DNA of 5,594 bases. Origin: an uncultured Clostridia bacterium. Lineage in GTDB: Bacteria > Bacillota > Clostridia > Oscillospirales > Ruminococcaceae. Numbering within the stretch: the stretch's first letter is position 1; the number at the start of each line of letters is the position of its first letter. This document shows positions 1 to 5,472 of the stretch, piece after piece. Location of the stretch: NCBI GenBank assembly GCA_944388825.1, contig CALXKG010000117.1, forward strand, positions 1 through 5,594, in the 5' to 3' direction. Made by a program: the position numbers and the translations under genes. The notes below the pieces were generated by a model. The model did no database searches, was not told the origin of the DNA, and saw nothing but the letters and a program-made list of their open reading frames with translations.

Positions 1-1047
1 GCCCCCTATAAAGCGGTCTGCACCCACGGCTGGGTCGTCGACGGCGAGGGCAAGGCGATGCACAAATCCCTTGGCAACTCCATCTCGCCGGACGAGATCG
101 TAAGCCAGTACGGCGCCGACATCTTCCGGCTGTGGGTCGCTTCCTCCGACTACCACGCCGATATCCGCGGCTCGAAGGAGATCTTCAAGCAGCTGGCCGA
201 CGCCTACCGCAAGATCCGCAATACCGCCCGGTTTATCCTCGGCAACCTCTCCGGCTTTAACCCCGATACCGACCGGGTAGCGCCGGAAGCGCTCCAGGAG
301 CTGGACAAGTGGGCGCTCGCCCGCTTTGACGCGGTGCTCCGTGAAGCGAAGGCCGGCTACGACGCCTTTGACTTCCATGTCGTCTATCACGCGGTGCTCA
401 ATTTCTGCACCGTCGACCTTTCTTCCTTCTACCTGGACGTCGTCAAGGACCGGCTCTACTGCGAGAACAGGGACAGCGCCCTCCGCCGCTCGGCCCAGAC
501 CGTCCTGTACGACATCCTCTCCGGCCTGACCCGGGTGATCGCGCCGGTGCTGGTCTTCACGGCCGAGGAGATCTGGCAGCACCTGCCGCAGTCCGCCGCC
601 CTCGATATGTGCTCGGTCTTCTATAACGACCTGCCGGAGGCCTCCGGCGCCGCGCCGGCCGACCCGGCCCTCTGGGAGACGCTCCTGGCAACCCGCGCGG
701 CCGTCCAGAAGGCGATGGAGTTAAAACGCGCCGCCAAGGTGATCGGCAAGTCGCTGGAGGCGAAAGTGATCCTCCACTGTGACGGCCCCCTTTACGACAC
801 CCTCAGGGCCGCCGGCGGCCTCGTCTCCGACCTCCTGATCGCTTCCCAGGTGGAAGTGGCAAAGGGCGGAAACGGGGAAGTGCAGGGCGACCTGGAAGGG
901 CTCTCGGTCACGGTCGAAAAGGCCGTGGGCGGCAAGTGCGCGCGCTGCTGGAAGGTGCTGCCGGAAGTCGGCGCCGATCCGGAATACCCGGACCTCTGCC
1001 CCCGCTGCGCCGCCGCGGTGAAAAGCCTTGTCGATCTGACGGTATGA
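1..1047 (+). CDS. ileS: Isoleucyl-tRNA synthetase, C-terminal part (5' end outside window)
   Basis: This cytosolic class I aminoacyl-tRNA synthetase charges tRNA-Ile with isoleucine. The frame is open from base 1, and only the last 348 residues are present. Numbering from base 1, residues 9-26 (HGWVVDGEGKAMHKSLGN) cover the KMSKS loop, which here reads AMHKS. They are followed by the family's YGADIFRLW stretch. The all-helical anticodon-binding domain covers about residues 100-230, with the FTAEEIWQHLP motif. The C-terminus carries a zinc-finger pattern with two CxxC pairs (Cys313/316 and Cys333/336), as in bacterial IleS. The Rossmann catalytic core, the editing domain and any T-box leader lie upstream of the window. 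The gene ends at TGA 1045-1047 and is followed by a terminator. Placement next to lspA matches many bacteria. The identification is secure; the complete length cannot be judged. Confidence 0.97.
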   Translation, partial: APYKAVCTHGWVVDGEGKAMHKSLGNSISPDEIVSQYGADIFRLWVASSDYHADIRGSKEIFKQLADAYRKIRNTARFILGNLSGFNPDTDRVAPEALQELDKWALARFDAVLREAKAGYDAFDFHVVYHAVLNFCTVDLSSFYLDVVKDRLYCENRDSALRRSAQTVLYDILSGLTRVIAPVLVFTAEEIWQHLPQSAALDMCSVFYNDLPEASGAAPADPALWETLLATRAAVQKAMELKRAAKVIGKSLEAKVILHCDGPLYDTLRAAGGLVSDLLIASQVEVAKGGNGEVQGDLEGLSVTVEKAVGGKCARCWKVLPEVGADPEYPDLCPRCAAAVKSLVDLTV

Positions 1048-1069
1048 CCCTGAACGCCGCGAGGCAGAA

Positions 1070-1075
1070 TACAAT
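1070..1075 (+). promoter_or_regulatory. Possible -10 element upstream of lspA (weak)
   Basis: TACAAT lies in the ileS-lspA gap, 86 bases before the lspA start. No good -35 hexamer sits 16-18 bases upstream (the sequence there is around ACCCTG), and there is no TG extension. If used, transcription would start near 1082, directly at the foot of the hairpin 1084-1132, so that structure would sit at the 5' end of the lspA mRNA. It is listed because the operon downstream of the terminator needs a promoter or read-through, and nothing better is visible. Confidence 0.25.
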
Positions 1076-1083
1076 CTAACAGT

Positions 1084-1134
1084 AAACCGCCCTGACCCTT
1101 ATGAAGACTGTTTCAGACGGGCAGGGCGGTTTTT
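1084..1134 (+). terminator. Rho-independent terminator after ileS
   Basis: The left arm ACCGCCCTG (1086-1094) pairs with CAGGGCGGT (1122-1130). The stem continues past a bulged A (1095) with CCC (1096-1098) against GGG (1119-1121). The 20-nt apical part can form a small TGAA/TTCA helix (1102-1105 with 1112-1115). A run of five T (1130-1134) follows, and AA at 1084-1085 can pair with its start. It lies 37 bases after the ileS stop, so it fits termination of ileS. Because it ends 21 bases before the lspA ATG, it could also act as an attenuator for the lspA operon. Confidence 0.85.
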
Positions 1135-1155
1135 CAGTCAGGAGAAATGTGAACC

Positions 1156-1671
1156 ATGGAAATCACCAAAAAAGAACCGGAAATGGTGCCCTATCTGGCC
1201 CTTGCCCTGGGGGCGCTGCTGGCCTTTCTGGACCAGATCGTCAAACTGGCCGTCCACCGCTGGCTCCGGCCGCTGGGGGACTTCCCGCTGATCGACGGGG
1301 TCCTCCACCTCACCTATCTGGAAAACCGGGGGATGGCCTTCGGGATGATGCAGGGGCAGAAGTGGCTGCTCATCTGGGTGACGGCCTTTGTGCTGCTGCT
1401 GCTCATCGCCGCGATCATCTTCGGCAAGATCCGGCACACCTCCACCCTTGTGACCACTTCCATCATCATCGGCGGCGGGGTGGGCAACCTGATCGACCGG
1501 GTCTACCGGGGGTATGTGATCGACTATATCAACCTGGAGATCATCCACTTTGCGATCTTCAATCTGGCGGATATCTGCGTCACCTGCGGGACGGCGGTGC
1601 TGCTGGTCCTGCTCGCCCGGGAGATGCTGGCGGAGGAAAAAGCCAGAAAACAGGCGGCAAAGGGGGCATAA
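1156..1671 (+). CDS. lspA: Lipoprotein signal peptidase (signal peptidase II)
   Basis: This inner-membrane aspartyl protease removes the signal peptide from prolipoproteins after lipid attachment to the conserved cysteine. The 171 residues fit the family's usual 150-170. Four hydrophobic segments are visible (about residues 11-33, 69-90, 97-113, 132-154). Family motifs appear in order: DQIVK (Asp26-Lys30), ENRGMAFG (56-63, a variant of the usual NxGAAFS/G), GGGVGNLIDR (106-115), VIDYI with Asp123, and FNLADI with Asp139. Asp123 and Asp139 are the expected catalytic pair. The C-terminus is a short charged tail. The ATG at 1156 is supported by AGGAG at 1140-1144, 11 bases upstream. The gene is followed after one base by the pseudouridine synthase start, the order also seen in Bacillus (lspA-ylyB), and probably leads the operon running to 5293. 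Confidence 0.97.
   Translation: MEITKKEPEMVPYLALALGALLAFLDQIVKLAVHRWLRPLGDFPLIDGVLHLTYLENRGMAFGMMQGQKWLLIWVTAFVLLLLIAAIIFGKIRHTSTLVTTSIIIGGGVGNLIDRVYRGYVIDYINLEIIHFAIFNLADICVTCGTAVLLVLLAREMLAEEKARKQAAKGA
1659..1666 (+). promoter_or_regulatory. Ribosome binding site of the pseudouridine synthase-HAD fusion, inside lspA
   Basis: AAAGGGGG lies in the last codons of lspA, 6 bases before ATG 1673. It supports this ATG as the true start, although the frame is open further upstream inside lspA. It also suggests translational coupling with lspA. Confidence 0.7.
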
Positions 1672-1672
1672 G

Positions 1673-3481
1673 ATGGACGGAGAAACGCTGCGGCTGACGG
1701 CGGGGGCGGAAGACGCCGGCAAGCGGCTGGACGGGTGGCTGGCCGAGCGCTGCCCGGGGCTGACCCTCAGCTTTATTCAAAAGCTGCTGGAGACAGGGCA
1801 GGTGACGGTTAACGGCGCGCCCTCCGGAAAAAAGGACAAAAACCGCCCGGTCGCGCCGGGAATGGAGCTGGCGGTTACGCTGCCGGAGCCGGAGCCGCTG
1901 GAGCTTAAGCCGGAAAATATCCCGCTCTCTATCGTCTATGAGGATGAAGACCTGCTGGTCGTCAACAAGCCCAAGGGCATGGTCGTCCACCCGGCCCCCG
2001 GGCACAGCACCGGGACGCTGGTCCATGCCCTCCTTTACCACTGCGGGGACTCCCTTTCCGGCATCAACGGGGTGCAGCGCCCCGGCATCGTCCACCGGAT
2101 CGACCGGGACACCTCCGGGCTTTTGATGGTGGCGAAATCCGACCGGGCGCATCTGGGGCTGGCTTCCCAGATCCAGGCCCACTCCTTCCAGCGCACCTAT
2201 GAGGCGGTCGTCTACGGCAATATCAAGGAGGAGGGCGGTACCCTCCGTGACTGGCTCGGCCGGTCGAAAACCGACCGCAAAAAGATGGCGGTCGTCCCGC
2301 CCACGGCGCCCGACGCCCGGGAGGCGGTCACCCATTTTACCGTGCTCGAGCGGTTTGAGAATTTCACCCACGTCCGGCTGCGGCTGGAGACCGGCCGCAC
2401 CCACCAGATCCGCGTCCAGATGGCCCACTTTGGGCATCCGGTGGCGGGGGACCCGGTATACGGGCCGGGGAAGGTCATCACCGAACTGAAGGGGCAGTGC
2501 CTCCACGCCCGCACCCTCGGCTTTACCCACCCGGTGACGGGGGAATGGATGGAATTTACCTCCCCGCTCCCCGACTATTTCACCCGCTTCCTCACAAAGC
2601 TCCGCCGGGGGAATACCCCGCAGACGATGGCGGGCGTCCTGATGGTCTGCGACTGCGACGGGACGCTGCTCTGCCGGGACGACACCCTGCCGGAAGAAAA
2701 CATCCGCGCGGTCGAGGCGTTCCAGGCGGCGGGCGGGCGGTTCACCCTTGCGACCGGCCGCCCCTGGCCGATGGTCAAGCGGTTTGCGGAGCGGCTTTCG
2801 ATCACTGCGCCGATGGTGCTGCTAAACGGCGGGATGATCTACGACCCGGTAGAGGAAAAGCCGCTCTGGTACGCGCAGCTCCCGGAACAGGTCAAGCCGC
2901 TGGTCCTGCAGGTGATGGAGGACTTTCAGGACGCCCCCGGCGGCGTCCCCGGCATCGAGGTCTTCGCGCCGGATATGATCTACCTGCTCAACTGGCACCC
3001 CTATATGCAGTGGCATCTGATCGACCGCTACCCCGTCCCGTTTGAAAAGGCGGGCTTTGAAAAGGTCGCAAACCTCCCCTGGTGCAAGCTGATGTTCGAC
3101 TGCGACGCGGAATATATGGAAAGTTTGATAAAATATCTGGACAAGCAGGGGCTTTCGGGTGTACAATTAGTGAGAAGCGACCGGATGCTGTACGAAGTCC
3201 TGCCGCAGGAAAGCGGAAAGGGGCGGGGGGTCCGGCGGCTGTGCGAACTGCTGGGCCAGCCGGAAGATGCCCTCGCCGCGATGGGCGATTTTGACAACGA
3301 CCGGGAAATGATGGCGATGGCGGCGTTCCCGATGGCCCCCGCAAACGCCTCCCCCGAGATCAAAGCCCTTTCCGCCCTGGTGACCGGGGCCGACAACGCC
3401 TCCGGCGCGGTGGCCGAAGGGATTGCGTATATCATGCGGAACAGGGCCGGGATCTTCCGATCCGGCAAAAGAAAGGAATGA
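1673..3481 (+). CDS. Fusion protein: RluD-like 23S rRNA pseudouridine synthase + Cof-type HAD-IIB phosphatase
   Basis: A 602-residue protein made of two complete enzymes. Residues 1-312 are an RluA/RluD-family pseudouridine synthase. An S4 RNA-binding domain (about 17-70, KRLDGWLAERCPG... to VTVNG) precedes the catalytic domain. That domain carries VNKPKGMVVHP, the signature HRIDRDTSG (141-149) with catalytic Asp144, and RTHQIR (242-247). It ends at a typical SPLPDYF (297-303). From about Met319 a HAD hydrolase follows. It has DCDGT with nucleophile Asp327 and acid Asp329, Thr361 in LATGRP, Lys516 in GKG, and GDFDND (538-543); the long insert between motifs II and III fits a C2 cap. The first half is expected to isomerise uridines in 23S rRNA. 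The substrate of the phosphatase is unknown, as Cof enzymes act on varied small phosphate esters. The start is ATG 1673, one base after lspA. The frame is continuous with no stop between domains. The first half corresponds to Bacillus ylyB by position. The fusion is odd; separate proteins made through internal initiation remain possible. Confidence 0.9.
   Translation: MDGETLRLTAGAEDAGKRLDGWLAERCPGLTLSFIQKLLETGQVTVNGAPSGKKDKNRPVAPGMELAVTLPEPEPLELKPENIPLSIVYEDEDLLVVNKPKGMVVHPAPGHSTGTLVHALLYHCGDSLSGINGVQRPGIVHRIDRDTSGLLMVAKSDRAHLGLASQIQAHSFQRTYEAVVYGNIKEEGGTLRDWLGRSKTDRKKMAVVPPTAPDAREAVTHFTVLERFENFTHVRLRLETGRTHQIRVQMAHFGHPVAGDPVYGPGKVITELKGQCLHARTLGFTHPVTGEWMEFTSPLPDYFTRFLTKLRRGNTPQTMAGVLMVCDCDGTLLCRDDTLPEENIRAVEAFQAAGGRFTLATGRPWPMVKRFAERLSITAPMVLLNGGMIYDPVEEKPLWYAQLPEQVKPLVLQVMEDFQDAPGGVPGIEVFAPDMIYLLNWHPYMQWHLIDRYPVPFEKAGFEKVANLPWCKLMFDCDAEYMESLIKYLDKQGLSGVQLVRSDRMLYEVLPQESGKGRGVRRLCELLGQPEDALAAMGDFDNDREMMAMAAFPMAPANASPEIKALSALVTGADNASGAVAEGIAYIMRNRAGIFRSGKRKE
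2627..3481 (+). other. HAD-IIB (Cof-type) domain of the fusion; possible internal start
   Basis: This segment alone encodes 284 residues, the normal length of a free-standing Cof-type HAD phosphatase (about 260-290), from Met319 of the fusion to the stop. Its beginning (MAGVLMVCDCDGTLL) looks like the native N-terminus of such a protein, and a second ATG lies at 2642. A weak Shine-Dalgarno-like GGGGGA (2607-2612) lies 14 bases before ATG 2627, which is far from ideal spacing. The HAD half may therefore be made only as part of the fusion, or also separately. It is listed as a domain, not a second gene call. Confidence 0.55.
3473..3478 (+). promoter_or_regulatory. Ribosome binding site of transketolase N-terminal subunit
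   Basis: AAGGAA lies across the last codons of the HAD domain, 10 bases before ATG 3489. It decides the start. An in-frame ATG at 3423 lies deep inside the upstream gene, lacks a ribosome binding site, and would add 22 residues unlike any transketolase. A TTG at 3483 is only 4 bases from the site and is less likely. Confidence 0.65.
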
Positions 3482-3488
3482 TTTGTCT

Positions 3489-4334
3489 ATGGAACGCGCA
3501 GAGAAGTTAAAACTCCAGAAAATCGCGGCCAGGATCCGCCTCGGCGTCATCGAGGGGACTTACCACGCCAAATCCGGCCATCCGGGCGGCTCTTTGTCGA
3601 TCGCCGACACCCTTGCTTACCTCTACTGGGAAGAGATGAACGTCGACCCGGAAAACCCCAGGATGGAAGGTCGGGATAAGCTGGTCCTCTCCAAAGGCCA
3701 CTGCGCCCCCGCCCTCTACGCGGCGCTGGCAAACCGCGGCTACTTCCCGGTGGAAGAGCTTCAGACCCTCCGCCACATCGGCTCCCGCCTCCAGGGCCAC
3801 CCGAACATGAACGACACCCCCGGCGTCGAGATGTCCACCGGTTCGCTGGGGCAGGGCGTTTCCACCGCCTGCGGCATGGCGCTTGCCGCCAAGGTTAAGG
3901 GCGAGCCTTCCCGCGTGTATACCATTTTGGGCGACGGTGAGATCGAAGAGGGCCAGGTCTGGGAAGCGGCGATGTTCGCCGCCCAGTATAAACTGGACAA
4001 CCTCGTCGCCATTATCGACAACAACAACCTCCAGATCGACGGCCCGATCACCGAGGTCATGTCCTCCTACCCGATCACCGATAAGTTCGCCGCCTTCGGC
4101 TGGCATGTGATCCCGGTCGACGCCCACGACTTCGACCAGCTGGAAGCCGCTTTTAAAGAGGCGCGGACGGTGAAGGGCAAACCCACCGCGATCATCCAGA
4201 AGTCGGTTAAGGGCAAGGGCGTTTCCTTTATGGAAAACCAGGTCTCCTGGCACGGCACCGCCCCGAACGCCGAACAGTATGAACAGGCGAAGGCGGAACT
4301 GACCGCCGCCCTCGAAGCGCTGGAGCAGGAATAA
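3489..4334 (+). CDS. Transketolase, N-terminal (thiamine diphosphate-binding) subunit
   Basis: Half of a split transketolase. With the next gene's product it should move two-carbon units between ketose and aldose phosphates in the non-oxidative pentose phosphate pathway, in the cytosol and with thiamine diphosphate and a divalent metal. The 281 residues match the N-terminal-subunit family. SGHPGGSLS (29-37) and LSKGHCAPALYA (67-78) hold conserved active-site histidines. TGSLGQGVS follows, then the thiamine diphosphate motif running from GDGE (148-151) to DNNN (177-180), with Asp149 and the Asn residues as metal ligands. The C-terminal KGKGVSFMEN and WHG stretches are also typical. The start ATG lies 7 bases after the stop of the fusion gene. 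The stop is 14 bases before the partner subunit, so the two are surely co-translated. Other split thiamine enzymes, such as transketolases specialised for unusual pentoses, cannot be excluded from sequence alone. Confidence 0.95.
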   Translation: MERAEKLKLQKIAARIRLGVIEGTYHAKSGHPGGSLSIADTLAYLYWEEMNVDPENPRMEGRDKLVLSKGHCAPALYAALANRGYFPVEELQTLRHIGSRLQGHPNMNDTPGVEMSTGSLGQGVSTACGMALAAKVKGEPSRVYTILGDGEIEEGQVWEAAMFAAQYKLDNLVAIIDNNNLQIDGPITEVMSSYPITDKFAAFGWHVIPVDAHDFDQLEAAFKEARTVKGKPTAIIQKSVKGKGVSFMENQVSWHGTAPNAEQYEQAKAELTAALEALEQE

Positions 4335-4348
4335 GGAGGCAGAGCAAG

Positions 4349-5293
4349 ATGGCTGACGTTAAGAAAATTGCGACCAGAGAATCCTACGGCAACGCCTTAA
4401 AGGAACTGGCCCCGAAATATCCGAACCTTGTCGTTTTGGACGCCGACCTCGCGGCCGCGACCAAGACCGGCATCTTTAAAAAGGCGTACCCCGACCGTTT
4501 CTTTGACTGCGGCATCGCCGAAGCGAACATGATGGGGGTCGCGGCCGGCCTTGCCGCCTCCGGCATGACCGTTTTCGCCTCCTCGTTTGCGATGTTCGCG
4601 GCCGGCCGGGCGTTTGAGATCGTCCGCAACTCGATCGGCTACCCCGGGCTGCCGGTCAAGATCGGCGCGACCCACGCCGGCATCTCGGTCGGCGAGGACG
4701 GCGCGACCCACCAGTGCTGCGAGGATATCGCGCTGATGCGCGCCATCCCCGGCATGACCGTCATCGTCCCGGCCGACGACGTCGAGGCAAAGGCGGCGGT
4801 CGAGGCCGCGATCAACCATGACGGCCCCGTTTACCTGCGGTTCGGGCGGCTGGCGGCCCCGGTCTTCAACGACCCCGAGACCTACCATTTCGAGATCGGG
4901 AAGGGGTTGACCCTCCGGGACGGGAAAGATATCACCATCGCCGCCACCGGCCTGATGGTCGCCGAGGCGATGGAAGCGGCGAAGGCCCTCGAGGCGGAGG
5001 GGATCGACGCGCGGGTGCTGAACATCCACACCATCAAGCCGCTGGATGAGGAACTGATCCTGAAGGCCGCGTCCGAGACCGGCAAGATCGTCACCGTCGA
5101 GGAGCATTCGGTCATCGGCGGCCTCGGCAGCGCCGTCGCGGACGTCTGCGCGGCGAAGTGCCCCTGCCAGGTCGTCAAGATCGGCGTCAACGACGAGTTC
5201 GGCCAGTCCGGCCCCGCCGCCGACCTCTTAAAGCTCTACGGGCTGTCGGCGGAAAACATCGTCAAGACTGTGAAGGAAACCCTCGGCAAATAA
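4349..5293 (+). CDS. Transketolase, C-terminal (pyrimidine-binding) subunit
   Basis: This is the partner of the preceding subunit; together they correspond to one full-length transketolase of about 600 residues. Of 314 residues, about 5-170 form the pyrimidine-binding domain. FFDCGIAEANMMGVAAGLA (51-69) holds Glu58, expected to activate the thiamine diphosphate aminopyrimidine. THAGISVGEDGATHQ (108-122) holds conserved histidines. The transketolase C-terminal domain covers about 190-305 (DITIAATG, NIHTIKPLD, VEEHSVIGGLGS, GVNDEFGQSG). The same fold is shared by DXS and E1-beta proteins, but the pairing with a short N-terminal subunit and the absence of DXS-type features point to transketolase. 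A strong ribosome binding site, AAGGAGG (4333-4339), overlaps the upstream stop codon and lies 9 bases before the ATG, favouring equal production of both subunits. The gene ends the operon, with a terminator 20 bases downstream. Confidence 0.95.
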   Translation: MADVKKIATRESYGNALKELAPKYPNLVVLDADLAAATKTGIFKKAYPDRFFDCGIAEANMMGVAAGLAASGMTVFASSFAMFAAGRAFEIVRNSIGYPGLPVKIGATHAGISVGEDGATHQCCEDIALMRAIPGMTVIVPADDVEAKAAVEAAINHDGPVYLRFGRLAAPVFNDPETYHFEIGKGLTLRDGKDITIAATGLMVAEAMEAAKALEAEGIDARVLNIHTIKPLDEELILKAASETGKIVTVEEHSVIGGLGSAVADVCAAKCPCQVVKIGVNDEFGQSGPAADLLKLYGLSAENIVKTVKETLGK

Positions 5294-5313
5294 TCCCCAT
5301 AGGCAGATCCCCG

Positions 5314-5344
5314 GGCGGGCCGTGTCAGACAGCCCGCCTTTTTT
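5314..5344 (+). terminator. Rho-independent terminator of the lspA-transketolase operon
   Basis: GGCGGGC (5314-5320) pairs with GCCCGCC (5332-5338). An inner TGT/ACA helix (5323-5325 with 5329-5331) is possible after a two-base bulge, and six T (5339-5344) follow. It lies 20 bases after the transketolase stop and before the greA promoter, separating the two transcription units. Confidence 0.9.
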
Positions 5345-5358
5345 GCGCTTTTTCCGCC

Positions 5359-5387
5359 TTGACAAAGCGCCCCAAACCCGGTATAAT
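5359..5387 (+). promoter_or_regulatory. Perfect-consensus sigma-A/sigma-70 promoter for greA
   Basis: TTGACA (5359-5364) and TATAAT (5382-5387) are separated by exactly 17 bases. Both hexamers are full consensus matches. The expected transcription start is near 5394-5395, giving a greA leader of about 78 bases. It is placed directly after the upstream terminator, as expected for an independent and strongly expressed unit. Confidence 0.93.
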
Positions 5388-5404
5388 GATATTTGTGTCT
5401 GAAC

Positions 5405-5431
5405 ACCGTCCCTGGGAACCCCGGGGGCGGT
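5405..5431 (+). other. Stable hairpin in the greA mRNA leader
   Basis: Positions 5405-5416 pair with 5420-5431 in a 12-bp stem (two G-U pairs, the rest Watson-Crick) closed by a 3-base AAC loop. It begins about 10 bases after the predicted transcription start. The bases that follow (TAGTTTCTAT) hold only a broken T run, so it is at best a weak terminator. It may instead stabilise the 5' end of the mRNA or take part in leader-level control. No known riboswitch or T-box pattern is visible. Confidence 0.65.
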
Positions 5432-5472
5432 AGTTTCTATAATCGAACAAATGCGAAAGGGATGCTGCCGAT

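Noticed and set aside
1112..1121. TTCAGACGGG, a 9-of-10 match to the reverse complement of the Neisseria DNA uptake sequence (GCCGTCTGAA)
   Set aside because: It is a single imperfect copy, the gene order and promoter style point to Firmicutes, and a 9/10 match within a GC-rich terminator can arise by chance.
1147..1152. Minimal ATG-TGA start-stop between the lspA ribosome binding site and its start codon
   Set aside because: It is only 2 bases from the Shine-Dalgarno sequence, too close for efficient initiation; probably chance.
1101..1697. Plus-strand open frame (198 codons) overlapping lspA in another frame
   Set aside because: Its start lies inside the terminator hairpin and its product is a Gly/Pro/Arg-rich shadow, while lspA in the other frame has all family motifs.
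1580..2530. Long minus-strand open frame (316 codons) opposite lspA and the pseudouridine synthase
   Set aside because: It lies antisense to conserved coding sequence, has a translation without recognisable motifs, and is a usual by-product of high GC content that makes stop codons rare.
3507..4253. Minus-strand open frame (248 codons) opposite the transketolase N-terminal subunit
   Set aside because: It is a shadow of a well-supported gene; its composition follows the sense codons and it has no ribosome binding site or domain.
4397..5107. Minus-strand open frame (236 codons) opposite the transketolase C-terminal subunit
   Set aside because: Same reason: antisense to a conserved gene, rich in Arg, Gly and Asp from codon complementarity, with no family resemblance.
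5438..5460. T-run after the greA leader hairpin as a full intrinsic terminator
   Set aside because: The run is interrupted (TAGTTTCTAT), unlike the clean T-runs of the two real terminators here, so it is kept only as a structured leader.
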